A stretch of DNA of 64,000 nt from positions 3,206,266-3,270,265 of the forward strand of contig RPFO01000213.1 in NCBI GenBank assembly GCA_009746045.1, written 5' to 3'. Position numbers and translations under genes: made by a program. This document shows positions 19,701-30,050 of this stretch, piece by piece (position 1 is the first letter of the stretch; each line of letters opens with the position of its first letter). A model generated the notes under the pieces. The model saw only the letters and a program-made list of their open reading frames with translations, did not search any database and was not told the origin of the DNA. This DNA comes from Mesostigma viride. Taxonomy: Eukaryota > Streptophyta > Mesostigmatophyceae > Mesostigmatales > Mesostigmataceae.

Positions 19701-20274
19701 ATTTGTATATATTTTGTCTTTCTCCCTGGGTTGCAGGGGGGGATGCCAGTTGTAGCCAAGCCGTTTTGGGGGCCATTTTCCAAGATTCACCCCTTGTCCC
19801 TCTTTCACATTCCTGGACAGCACTTGCTGGGCCCTGATGCCTCTCTTTCTCCCCTTGCCATCCCCCCCTTGCGGTTCCCCCCTTGCCGCCCCCCCCTTGC
19901 AATCCCCCCCTTTCACGCTTTTACAAGTCACCCTTGTCTTTCACCCTTGTCTTGTCATCCTACTGGCTGAGTACTGATTTCTCGCCACCTTTGCGATTGG
20001 CTGCTTCCTTGACAAACAGCCGTGCGATGCTTGCTCGTGTGCTGTAACTGCTCGCACATGATCATCATCTGTATCTTCATGTTCCTTACCACGTGTGCCT
20101 GCCATTGCATGCTGGTTAACACGTGTTTCGTTTCACGTGCCTCTTATGATATCCTGTTATCATTTTTAGTGATAACAGGACATAATGCAGCTTTTCCATG
20201 CTTGTTTCCTGTCACGCGCGGTTTTTGACATGCTTGCTCTTGCTGCGCTGCTGGATTCTACTTTCTGCTGGCAG

Positions 20275-20936
20275 ACCGTGACCCGCGCCTGCTGCCCACC
20301 AAGCGCACCGTGTACAAGCTGGACCCTGCCACCGTGGATGTGAGTTACAGACACGCTGCACTCCTCCCCATTTAGTGCCTTAATTGCACGCGATCCCGTT
20401 GGGGAGTCGTTTAGTGCCTTGGGGTCGAGTAGCAGACATGCTAGCAGTAGTCGCGCTGCCCTCGGCTGCTTGACACGCCACAACTCTTCAACAGGCTTGC
20501 TAAAATCCTTGTGTCAGTGGTTCAAATAGGTTCGATATTCTGGGAACGATGCCCTTTTTTTTCTTTTCTGAATTCGACAACACATGCCCTGCGTAGGTGT
20601 GTGCTTGGCCAGCAGGCTGACTGCATGCCCATCGCAGGGGCCAATCCCTCTGATGCCTTCAGCTGCATTGGCAGGAAAAGCTGTGCTGATATGGGTAGGT
20701 GTTTGCACCTGACATTCAATGGCTTTGAGATGTGTATCAGTGAGACAATGAGCGCGGTCGATGTGACCCCCTTCGCACGTATTTGCACGTGTCCCTGTGT
20801 TGGCATGTATCATTCTCTTATGTGTCGCCTGCAGCTGACAAAGGACTTCATGGGCAAGAAGCACGAGCATAAAGGCACGGGCAAGTTCATTCACGTCTAC
20901 GACCCCGCGTTGAAGGAGCCCCGGTACCAGAGCTGA
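20275..20936 (+). CDS. last two exons of an unrecognised gene
   Basis: Exon 20275-20339 sits between GCTGGCAG and GTGAGT; the last exon, 20835-20936, follows CCTGCAG and ends TGA. Frames join cleanly to give RDPRLLPTKRTVYKLDPATVD and then LTKDFMGKKHEHKGTGKFIH...YDPALKEPRYQS, 54 complete codons. The first exon starts with two bases of a split codon, so at least one exon lies upstream, perhaps beyond repeats. Codon choice is GC-rich at third positions, as in OTC and POLA2, and the splice sites match the other genes, so this is probably real. I cannot assign a family. The C-terminus is basic and hydrophilic with no membrane segment. Confidence 0.6.
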
Positions 20937-21519
20937 GACTTGCGACTGAGAGGGCAGGTTGTTTGTATAAATAGGTACATGTGGACCAATTCCGCTGGGT
21001 AAGCCATGGATCGCGGACATTTTTATGGGTGCAGGATGTTGAGTACGGTTATTCAAAGTGAGGATAAGCGGTCTACTAAGCGAGAAAACTAATCCCACAC
21101 AGGAACAGGGGTCTGACTGATGCATGCGCCATCAGTTTCCCGTTGTGGCGGGCATGCATCCCTGGGATGTAGTCACTGACTGTCTCGCCGCGGTGCCTAG
21201 ACATCAATCCTGTCACAGGGTTTGTAAGGTACTTTGAAGCTATTCTTGATGAAAGAAATTGCCATCTGGGCTTCATAAAACAAAGTTGTACACAATTAAG
21301 GCACGTTTTGCTGCATTTGTGCTGTCACTAGTAGATTGAGACATATAAAGATTTCTTGCCTGCGCTGCTTGTCTCTTTGGTATAACCTAGTTATCACTTC
21401 ACAGTTGATGGTATGCATGATCGAGGCACGTTTTTTTGTGGTAATCTATGCTCGTACGAGCCACGAGCCACGAGATAGCCATGGCTGACGGCGGCGCCCA
21501 TAACTTTCACGTTCGGGCT
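20937..21519. other. 3' flank of the 20275-20936 gene
   Basis: A TGTAA near 21220 is a possible poly(A) signal. At about 21330-21400 a decayed SINE head is visible on the minus strand (TGTCTCTTTGG, TGCCTGCGCTGC). No gene is seen. Confidence 0.4.
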
Positions 21520-21990
21520 CCAAATTATGCTGCGACTATCACAATCGCTTCGTCTTTCTCTAGACGCACACACTGATATATTTTCCCTAGCTATCGCGCA
21601 GTATTGTGACGAGCAAACGCTGCTCTACGCAATGCAGCATGGCGCCTGCGCTGAGCCCTGAAAATACGTCTGCAGCTCAGATTAATTACTTACTTAATTA
21701 TGTAAGTAATTAATTAATCAAATTCGTGCTCCCGTTGGGGAGCTAGTCACGAAGCACCGGAGTGCTTTTAATCCCTGTATGTGCACAACAGGAAGAAAGG
21801 GCAGAGACCCCCTTTGATTCTCCTACATGCCAGAGGCATGCCACAGCTGCCAGTGGACACGATCGATAGACGATCGATCCGGCAAGTTCTGTGGGTGCAA
21901 TAAGACCCATGTAAGCATGTGTATCATAACAAGGAGCGTGGGCAAGTAATCTGATCATAGCCAGGACGTAGCATGGCTGTACAAGGGCTA
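21520..21990. mobile_element. ORF1 N-terminal piece (+) abutting an ORF1-A 3' region (-)
   Basis: 21520-21680 parallels 26210-26360 (ATCACAATCG, CGACGAGCAAACG, GAAAATACGTCTGCAGC). A TTAA-rich stretch and the reversed hairpin CTCCCGTTGGGGAG (21730-21743) follow, then the ORF1-A 3' region in reverse (AGGCATGCCACAGCTGC, GCAATAAGACCCATG, GCGTGGGCAAGTAATCTGAT). Two insertions meet in opposite orientation. Confidence 0.6.
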
Positions 21991-21999
21991 TAAGCTAAG

Positions 22000-22420
22000 G
22001 CTAAGCGCAGCTCGGATCGATCCGGCTGCAGCTCCGCCCTCCGGCCGGCCCAGAAGGCAGCGGTGCCACTAGTCAAGCATTAGTGGTCGCCTTGGCTCTC
22101 AGCTGCTGCATGCCATTCGCCGCGGCTGTATGAGGGCTCACAGGCAGTAGTGTGGACTGCGGAAGGCACCACCCCACCATTCGGCACCATGATGGGGTGT
22201 GGCAAGGTTGCGTCCTGTCGGCCCCATATCTGTTCATTATTGTCGTGGATCACGTCATGCGCCAGGCACGCGCGTGCACGCTTCAAATGCCGCTCTTAAG
22301 GGGTTCGAGCCTGCCTTGGACATATCCTCAGTAATGAGCGCGAACACGGCGGCGGTGGCCCTGGTTACCGCATGTCCGACCTAAATTATGTGGATGATTA
22401 ACGTGCACACATACATAATG
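22000..22420 (+). mobile_element. LINE ORF2 reverse-transcriptase fragment
   Basis: Decayed RT motifs: GVWQGCVLSAPYLFIIVVDHVMRQA-type sequence at 22193-22268 (the RT motif around PLSPxLF) and LNYVDD at 22381-22398, the catalytic box region. Stops and shifts break the frame. A short ORF1-like piece (GGCCCAGAAGGCAGCGGT) precedes it. Confidence 0.65.
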
Positions 22421-22604
22421 TACATCCGAAGTCACGAAAATGGCTGACGGCGGTATGGCTGACGGCGGAGTTCAGATCTTTTGGGTCTGAGCCCCAAATT
22501 CGGTCAGACCACTTGCATTCGATGCGCCTTTCTAAGACGCACTTGCCAGTATAAACGGTTACGGCTGCCACGCAGTATAGACAAAGTTACGCACGTGACC
22601 AGCT

Positions 22605-23989
22605 ATGACGACTACCAAAGCAAAACGAGGGCTGGAAAAGGAGCTGGCACAGCTTCCCAGCGCCCAGCCCAACCCTCTCGCCCTCGCCATTGTTCAGCCG
22701 CCAGGCTTACCCGCCAAACCCTCGCCAAGCGCCTCGCCTGAGCCCAAGAAACCATGCCACGATCGCCACAAATGGAGCAAATTCTTGCCCGGCGACGGAA
22801 TGTTCTCCCTCCTCGAGTGGCAGCAGCTGTCGCCGCAGGAAGTCGTCGAAGTTCTCCAGTTCCTCACACAGGAGCGGAAGCTCTTTGTGACCTGGAGAGG
22901 GGGGCGGCTATCGACTACCGCGACACGTCCTGGCTCTACACCTGTGCCGAATCCCGCCAACGCCAGTTTATCTTGACCAGCTACTACCAGCGCAGCTTCG
23001 GCGACATCCACAGAGAACTTTGGAACGCACTCAACGCCCCAGCCCCCGCACAGCCGGCAGCCCCATCGGCTTCCTCCCTCTGCAAGGATGACATCCGCGC
23101 AGTGCTGGAGGAGCACGTGACCTGGCCGCTGGCCGAGAAGATGACCTCGCTGAACACCACGCTCAACACGGTCGAGGCCCGGGTCTCCAACGTGGAAACC
23201 AAGGTCGTCCACAAGCTACAACCACAGTTCACGGCGCTACACACCGCGGCGCAGGCTTCGGAAACGCATGCTGCACTTGTCTCTCGCCTTAACCAGGTGG
23301 AAGGCAAGTGCGGCGTGCTCATGAAGAAGCTTGAGGCCATCACCGCCCACACCGAGGCCCTGGCCACACAGGTCCCAAAGCTAGCGGAGCAGACGGCCAC
23401 CATTGCCTCCCAGCCACCCCGGCAGGATGCTGGTGACCTCCCGCTCTCCTACGCGGACCTGCTGCGGACAGCGACCGCCTCCACCACCGACGCCATCGCC
23501 ACGAAGCTCCAGGAGCTGGAGGACCACCGCCAGGCCCAGCAACGGGAGGTCACCGATCGCGCTCGCCGCGAGTGCCGAGTGGTGCTACGTCGCTTCCCCC
23601 AGAAGCCAGGTGAGACGTCAACCTCCCTTGCTGACGAGATCAAGAACCAGCTTCTTACCCTCATGGGCCTGGTCGGTGAGGTAGAACTGCGTGGGTGCCA
23701 CCGCCTTCCCCACTCACGGGACAAGGCGGCCACCCCACCAGTCCTGCTCACCTTCCTCTCCCCTGAGGATAAGCAGCGGTTCCTCTCTCGTCGCAAGCGG
23801 TTGCACGACCTCACCTGGACGCTGGATGACGACCTAACCCCCGCTCAGCAACAGCAGCGACGCGACCTGTGGCCGGAATACCGTATTACCGGAGTCCGCC
23901 ATAAGCAGGACACCCAGAAGCCCAAGGTGTACTGGAGGGGCGGGGACCTGATGATCAACCACAAGATGTGGACGCCCCCAGCGGGCTAG
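22605..23989 (+). pseudogene. LINE ORF1-like protein, one frameshift
   Basis: An ATG at 22605 opens a frame reading through EPKKPCHDRHKWSKFLPGDG and QLSPQEVVEVLQFLTQERKL. Near the G run at 22895-22905 the homologous reading moves to another frame, open as far as 23989 (IDYRDTSWLYTCAESRQ onward). The C-terminal half has a heptad-rich region (about 23130-23400: TTLNTVEARVSNVETKV) suggesting a coiled coil. It is followed by RRECRVVLRRFPQKPGE and RRKRLHDLTWTLDDDLTPAQ, which resemble the RRM/CTD of L1-type ORF1 RNA chaperones, and ends near VYWRGGDLMINHKMW. Intact length would be about 460 residues. The frameshift could be a sequencing error in the homopolymer. Confidence 0.6.
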
Positions 23990-24366
23990 AATAGCAATAG
24001 CCCTAGCTTGTAACCATTGGAGTCACTGTCGCTAAGGCAGCCATGCCTAGAATGTTTGCCTAGCTGTGCCAACACACCTAGTCACGTGCCGCCAACGCAC
24101 GGTACACAACCAGCCATAGCCTAGTTCTAGTACAGCCATGCTACGTACACCCTGGCTATGTTCGATCAGATTACTTGCCCACGCTCCTTGCTATGATATG
24201 CTCACATGGGTCTTATTGCACCCACAGTTTGCCGGATCGTTAGCCTGTCCTTTTAGCTAGCCGCGCCCGATTGCAGCTGTGGCATGCCTTTGGCATGAAG
24301 GAGACTGGGGGTCTCTGCCCTTTCTCCTGTAGTGCACACACAGGGATTAAAAGCACTTCGGTGCTC

Positions 24367-24389
24367 CGTGACTCCCCAACGGGAGCACG
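24367..24389 (+). other. 3'-terminal stem-loop of the ORF1-A element
   Basis: The stem pairs CGTG (24367-24370) with CACG (24386-24389), then, after a bulged A at 24371, CTCCC with GGGAG around loop CAAC (24377-24380). All pairs are Watson-Crick. It directly precedes the TTAA tail. Equivalent hairpins with other arm sequences end the LINE-A and LINE-B elements. Confidence 0.75.
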
Positions 24390-24412
24390 AGTTTAATAAA
24401 TTAATTAATTAA

Positions 24413-24740
24413 TTGACGTGCACCCTAATCGAACGCCCCGGCAGTTTGAACAACGCATTTCCTCCCTCTCTCTTGCTTGGACTGCTATATATGCAGAACA
24501 AGAAGAGGTAGAAGACGTTTGTCCAGGCTACCACGCCAGCAAGCCCCCCCCCTCCAGAAGGAAGGGGCGCTTTGCTAATTAGAGTAGTTAGGGTTTTCTA
24601 GATTAGCTTAGAGTTAGCTTAGTCGATCCGTTTCCCGGCTTCGCCCACCTCCATCCATCCAGCAAGGAATACGTGCTACATGATCTCCCAACGGCCCGGA
24701 GTCATGTAATGATTTAGTTTAATTTAATTTAATCGAACGC
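24413..24740 (+). mobile_element. LINE-A ORF2 extreme 3' fragment
   Basis: It starts at a QFEQRISSLSLAWTA-like segment, continues through the Pro/Lys-rich end and TTAGGGTTTTCTAGATTAGC to the 3' end (CTACATGATCTCCCAACGG, disrupted hairpin, TTTAATTTAATTTAA). The copy is 5'-truncated. Confidence 0.7.
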
Positions 24741-25858
24741 CCCGATCGAGGACATTCAGACCTGGCTGGACTGTATGGGCTTGGAGGCGCGGGGGGTGCA
24801 TGGGTTGGAGATTAGTGTCAAAACTGAGGAGGCGATGGTGATTGGGGCTACCAGTTGCCCGCCGAAGCCACGGCTGCTAGACGGGACGGAGGTCCCATTC
24901 CGTGATCGCTAGCTTCAAACTACTGGTGGGGAGCATGCTCCCCGACACCGGCCGCCGACGATATATGGACATATCGGCATCGATCGTCCTGGGCTGCCCA
25001 GGCCAGGCTTCGTTTGCTCAACCCCTACTGGCACTCGAAGGACCTGGGCGAGCACCGCAAGCGCGAGTGCTCTTCAATCAAGGTCCTGCATGGTCCTCAC
25101 GGTGCTCACCTATGGCGCCGTGGCATGGACGCTCACGAACACGCTGGCCACTGTCACGGCTGGACGGCACGTCGGTTACCAGGATGCTCCGACAGGTCCT
25201 GAACGTAGGGTTTTCCACACATAGGTCTTTAGAGTCTTTGTATCAGGGTAAATGCCTCGCATTTCGGACGAGATTTGTCAGCGTACGTAGGATCGATAGC
25301 ATTCAGTAGACTAGGACATACATCAATTATTGCTCGCACCCGGTCAGGTAGACACGGACCTCGCTGGTCTGGCAGGCCCCCAGCGGCTTGGCCAATCAGG
25401 GCAGTGATATCCTGACCTGGCCTGGCCCCAAGGACATTCCTAGGAAGATGGGTAAATCCATGCCATGATGACCTATACACAGCAGAGATCGATAGTCTGT
25501 TGCTGGCCGGCGACCTCGTGGTCCCAGCAACGTTTGAACACCGCATTCACTCGGGCTCGATCTCGCTTGCTTGGACTGCTATGCAGAGCCGGGCAAGAAG
25601 AGGTGGAAGACGATTCAGTCCAGGCTCACACACCGGCCCCTGTACTGGGCAAGCCCCCAGTCCCTCCACCTGAGGAAGGGGCCGCTTTGCTGAGTAGAGT
25701 ATAGTCAGTAGGGTTTAAGTCTAGATTAGCTTAGAGTTAGCTTAGTTCGGTTTCGCGGCTGCACCCACCTCCATCTGGCATCCATCCAGCTAGGGAATAC
25801 CGTGTTGGCATGATCTCCCAATGGAGTCTGACATGCTATAATTTAATTAATTTTCAAT
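24735..25858 (+). mobile_element. LINE-A ORF2 3' copy
   Basis: It runs from EDIQTWLDCMGLEAR and the FKLLVGSMLPDTG segment through YWHSKDLGEHRKR, TRMLRQVLNVGFSTHRSLES, the HLARTRSG-type decay and the Pro/Lys-rich end, to the tail CATGATCTCCCAATGGAG and ATAATTTAATTAATTTT. Small insertions of 2-12 bases that look like local duplications (for example GATCGATAGC and TACATACATC-like) break the frame repeatedly. Confidence 0.75.
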
Positions 25859-26209
25859 TCGTAGGACATCTTGCTCGCACACCAGTCAGGTACTGACACC
25901 CACCTCGGCCAGTACACGTTCTCAGTCTGGCCAGCCCCCAGCGGCTTGGCCAACCGGCCGCAGGGCGGCATAAGTCCTGCATGACCGGCATCCGGCCGCC
26001 TGGCCCCAAGGACATTCCTAGAAAGATGGGTAAACCTGCCATGTTCAACTATACACAGCAGTTGCTGGCCGACCTCGTGGTCCGCCCTGCCGCTCAGTTT
26101 GAACACCGCATTTCCTCCCTAGATCTCTCTTGCTTGTGTTAAAATTAAATTAAATTAAACCCACAGCAGTTGCTGGCCGACCTAGTGGTCCCAGCCCAGT
26201 TTTAACATC
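25859..26209 (+). mobile_element. LINE-A ORF2 3' fragment
   Basis: It starts at GHLARTPVRY and passes QRLGQPAAGRH, GPKDIPRKMGKPAM and QQLLADLVV; it then meets TTAAATTAAATTAAAC followed by a second QQLLADLVVPAQF. It is 5'-truncated and head-to-tail with its neighbour. Confidence 0.65.
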
Positions 26210-28240
26210 GCCGTGAATATCACAATCGACGCGTCTTTCTACGACGCACATGCTGATATAATTTTCCGAAGCTATTACGCAATATACGATGAGCAAACGA
26301 TTCTCGACGCAACGCAGCCTGGCGGCTGCGCGCTCAGCAATGAAAATACGTCTGCAGCCCCGGCTGCAGCTTTGCCAACCGGCCCAGAAGGCAGCGGCGC
26401 CACTAGCCAAGCTCTAGTGGTCGTCCAGCCCCCTGCTCGGAGCCCGCCTCGCCAGCAGCGTCGCCTGAACCCAAGCGCAGTCGCCCTGCCGAGCCGAGCT
26501 GGGTCGAGATCGAATTAATTCTATATAGCCGAAGCCCGCCAGCCCGACTTCTTGGACAAGTTTACCGAGGAACGCATCCTGGGCTGCGTGTTTTTTGGAT
26601 CACACGCCTCGCTTGTTGAATTGTGCGAGCAGCTCTTCATCCGGACGAGGTCGCCTCTTTGATCCTCGCCTGGATCGCGTCTCCTCTTTCGACCACTTTC
26701 TCAGCCTCCGCCGCCCCCACCTCCAGCAATGCGCTCTCTTTTCCCTGGAGCCTTGGACGCTCCATCTCGGAGCTTTGGCCCCCAAAGCCCCTCACCACCA
26801 CCTTAACGGAAGCCTCCATCCGCTCACTCCTCCAGGAGGCCCTCGAGCAGCACGACTGGCCCCCATCGCAGCAGATGTGGCGGTCATGGGCAGCACGCTG
26901 GCCATGCCGAGCTCCCCCTCCTCTCTGGACACCGCCACCTCCACCATCTCCACGTACCGCCACCTCCACCCTCCTCGCCTCCTCCACCGCCATGCACCAC
27001 CTCCACCTCGGACGCCAATCACGCCATCACCGCCCAGCTCCGTGACATCGACCAGCGTCTTAAGGACAACGCCATCGCTATCGAGGTTCTGGCAGCAGAA
27101 CACCGCAGGCCTCACCGCCCAGGCGGTGAAGGACATTGCCGCCAAGCCAGCCCCGGCTGGCCTGGCCGGCGATGCTCCTCCCATCACCACCTGGGCGGAC
27201 ATGCTAGCAACATATTACCACCTGCACCACCTCCGCCGTCGCAGCCCTGGGCGCTGACCTCCAGCGTTGGAGCTGGCAGCTCCAACGGCAGACGCTTGAC
27301 CTCCGCGAGGAGGCCGAGCTCGCCAAGCGCAGCCTCAACGTCATTGTCAAGAACTTCACCATGGAGGAAGGTGAGAATTCCGAGAAGCTTGTAAACGCGT
27401 GCGTTTGAGAGAGAAATCCTTGGTCGCATGGGCCTTAACGGTGAGATCGAGCTGGTCGCCCACCGCCTTCCCCGCGCGCGGGGTAAGGCAGGGCCCCCCC
27501 CGCTCCTTCTCACCTTTATAAGACCCCGGCGGACAAGATTTCTTTTCTCAGACGCCGCAAGCGGCTCGAGAAGACTCTCTTCACCCTTGATGACGACTTG
27601 ACCCTGGCGCAGCAACAACGTACGGCGACGGGAGCTATGGCCGACCTACCTCGATCCAGCTCCGGCAGACCAAGGCGGGGCAGCCGGTGTACTGGAAGGG
27701 GGCGGCCATCTACGTCGGCCACAAGCCCTGGCAGGCGACCCCCGCGGCCCCAGCAACTCCAGACGCCCCAGCTTAGGGGAATACAGCAGTAGTAGTGTAG
27801 AATAGATAGACCGTGGCCATGTACATGTACGCCTCCTAGAGGCACTATCCCAGCTACGCCACGCGCTTTATTTAATCATGTACATGTGTGCCTATGATGT
27901 GCCACACTCCAGATGATGCCTAGTTTTATTTAGTTATGCTGTGCCCATGCAGAGAGCTGCTCTCTGCTGAGATGCCACGCTCTAGCTTTTGTATAGCTAT
28001 GATGATCTTCCCCCACATGCCATGCTCGATCCCCCTTAGCTGGGCATAGCGTGATACATCATGAGGGTGCAGGTGCCCTGGTGCACCTAGAGCAAGGGTC
28101 CTTTACATTCCCACCCTTGCAGGAAGTAGCTTAGAATGCATGATAGGCCATATTATGCCCCTTCTCTGGGCTACATATGTGCTACATATACTCCCAACGG
28201 AGTAATGTTCCTAATTAATTAATTAATTAATTAATTAATC
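26210..28240 (+). mobile_element. LINE ORF1-B copy with 3' region and hairpin
   Basis: 26210-27780 reads, across several frameshifts, as an ORF1 with a Pro-rich first half, VKDIAAKPAPAGLAGDAPPI, a QRQTLDLREEAELAKRSLN-type segment, KLFTLDDDLTLAQQQ-like residues and QPVYWKGAAIYVGHKPW. The 3' region holds ATGTACATGTACGCCTCC, GCAGAGAGCTGCTCTCTGC (a 19-base palindromic block) and GATGATCTTCC. It ends in the hairpin 28184-28208 (CTCC-CAAC-GGAG) and (TTAA)n. It is the best ORF1-B reference in the window, though not functional. Confidence 0.7.
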
Positions 28241-28672
28241 TCTCTTACTTGGACTGCTATGCAGATCACAAGAGGAATTGGCAGACGATATTGTCCAGGC
28301 TCACACGAGCCAGCCCCTGTGGGCAAGCGCCCCCCCCCCCCCAGGAGGAAGGGGCGCTTTGCTGAGTATAGAGTAGTTAGGAACTATGGATTTTCTAGAT
28401 TAGCTTAGAATTAGCTTAGAATTAGCTTAGTACGCGGCTTTGGTTTCGCGGCTCCGCCCACCTCCATCTGATCCAGCATTTATAGGAATTAATTAATTAA
28501 TTAATTAAACTCGTGCTCCCGTTGGGGAGTCACGGAGCACCGAAGTGCTTTTAATCCCTGTGTGTGCACTACAGGAGAAAGGGCAGAGACCCCCAGTCTC
28601 CTTCATGCCAAAGGAATACTACGTGCTGCATGATCTCCCAACGAAAATTCATGTTATAATTTAATTTAATTT
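28241..28672. mobile_element. mosaic of LINE-A 3' end (+) and ORF1-A 3' region (-)
   Basis: 28241-28490 is a LINE-A end (AMQITRGIGRR-like, Pro/Lys-rich end, TTAGCTTAGAATTAGC). 28489-28617 is the ORF1-A 3' region reversed (CTCGTGCTCCCGTTGGGG ... CTCCTTCATGCCAAAGG). 28618-28672 is another LINE-A tail (CATGATCTCCCAACG, ATAATTTAATTTAATTTT). Insertions are nested. Confidence 0.65.
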
Positions 28673-28759
28673 TGGCTCTCAGGGCAGAGCTCAGTCGCGC
28701 CTCACAGGTCTGATCAGACCTGTGAGGCGCGACTGAGCTCTGCCCTGAGAGCCAAAATT
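28668..28759. repeat. perfect approx. 92-bp palindrome without spacer
   Basis: The arms mirror each other around TGATCA at 28711-28716. Left arm landmarks are TTTTGGCTCTCAGGGCAGAG and CTCAGTCGCGCCTCACAGG; the right arm is their exact complement. It starts within the A/T tail of a LINE-A copy. No mismatch was found by eye. Confidence 0.85.
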
Positions 28760-29109
28760 AATTAACGGCTCGAGCCGCCAATTAATTAACGCAGTCGCCC
28801 TGTGCATGCGCAGAACCGAGCTGGTGTGTTGATGCCGGCTGGCCAGCCCGGCTTTTTTTACTTGTAAGCTCACCCACAATAGACTCCCGAGCTATGTACA
28901 TGTTCTGGCCGGTGGGAATCACACGCCTCGCTCCTTGAACTGTGCAAGCAGCTAGCTCCACCACCAGAACCGCCTCCACCGAATTAATGCCTAGCTTCTA
29001 AAAATTAACATCCGCTCGGCTGAAAACCTAGAGCTGACCAGCGACACCTTGCATGATCCTTCCACCCCCACGTCTTACGTCAGCCGGCAATACGTCCTCT
29101 TTTCCGGCC
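28760..29109. mobile_element. decayed ORF1-like sequence
   Basis: CGCAGTCGCCCTG followed by CGAGCTGG matches the ORF1-B block at 26475-26510, and GAATCACACGCCTCGC matches 26598-26612. The remainder is not recognisable. Confidence 0.4.
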
Positions 29110-30050
29110 TCCTTTTTAATTAATTAAACTTGCCGCTCGATCCCATTGGGGAGTCACGGAGCCACCGGAGTGCTTTTAATCCCTGGATATGCACATTGAA
29201 CAGGAAGAAAGGGCAGAGACCCCCTCATATAGCTCCTTCATGCATGGGCACCAGAGGCATGCCACAGCATCAATAGATCGGACACGATAGACGATCCGGC
29301 ATATTCTGTGGCGGTGCAATAATAAACCCGCGTGAGCATATCATGCATGGCCTATAGGAGCGTGGCGGCAAGCAAGCCAGGAGCTAGCATAGGTAGGGCG
29401 TAATTAATTAATTAATTAATAGGTAGGGCGTAATTAATTAATTAATAGGTAGGGCGTAGCATTGCTAGCGCCATGGCTGTACTAATGCTAAGCTAACTAC
29501 TTTTAAAAGGCTATGCATGGCTGGTTGTGTACCGTGCGTTAGCGGGGCACGTGACTAGGTATCGATCAAGGAGACAAGAAGGTATGGTGGCAAGGCTAGT
29601 AGTAGCTAGCTAGGCATTGCTATCATTCTAGTAGGCATGGCTCGGCCACGGCGGCAATGATTAGGGCTCAATCTCGCGGGGCCATTGACTCCGCACATCT
29701 TGTGGTTGACGATCATCATGCAAGTCCCCGGCCGCCCCTCCGGTACACCTAGGGCTTCCGACAGTGGATCCTGCTTAATTGTGGCGGAGGTATTCCGGCC
29801 ACAGGTCGCGTCGCTGCTGCTGCTGTCCGAGCGGGGGCCAGGTCATCGTCCAGCGTCCAGGTGGGGTCGTGCAACCTCTTGCGACGAGATCGAAAGGAAG
29901 GCCGCTGCTTGTCCTCAAGGACTTCAGGGGAAGGTGAGCAGGACTGGTAGGGGATCCGCCTTGTCCCATGAGTGCACCAGGGACAGTTTCCCTCCTTGGA
30001 CGCTCTGAACATCGAGGAGCACTGCACGGGCCCGCCCCACCCCAATCACC
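29110..30050 (-). mobile_element. ORF1-A unit, reversed
   Basis: On the minus strand the ORF1-A C-terminal half (VLLDVQ, SRRKRLHDPTWTLDDDL, decayed CTGGAAGDLHDDRQPQD) runs from about 30050 to 29700. It is followed by the same 3' region as at 23990-24390, ending with the hairpin sequence (29135-29160, CCCATTGGGGAG variant) and TTAATTAA at about 29125. Spacers such as GTAGGGCGTAATTAATTAAT are triplicated at 29390-29460. Confidence 0.65.

Larger units (their letters stand above)
22430..24412 (+). mobile_element. LINE ORF1-A unit, near complete, with 3' UTR and hairpin
   Basis: A unit with 5' leader, a long ORF1 (22605-23989), about 370 bases of 3' region (CCTAGAATGTTTGCC, GACTGGGGGTCTCTGCC, TTAAAAGCACTTCGGTGC), the hairpin 24367-24389 and a TTAATTAATTAA tail. 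No RT frame follows ORF1 in this copy, so it is either an internally deleted LINE or a non-autonomous ORF1-only element mobilised by the same machinery. Reversed copies of its 3' region occur at five other places in the window. Confidence 0.7.
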
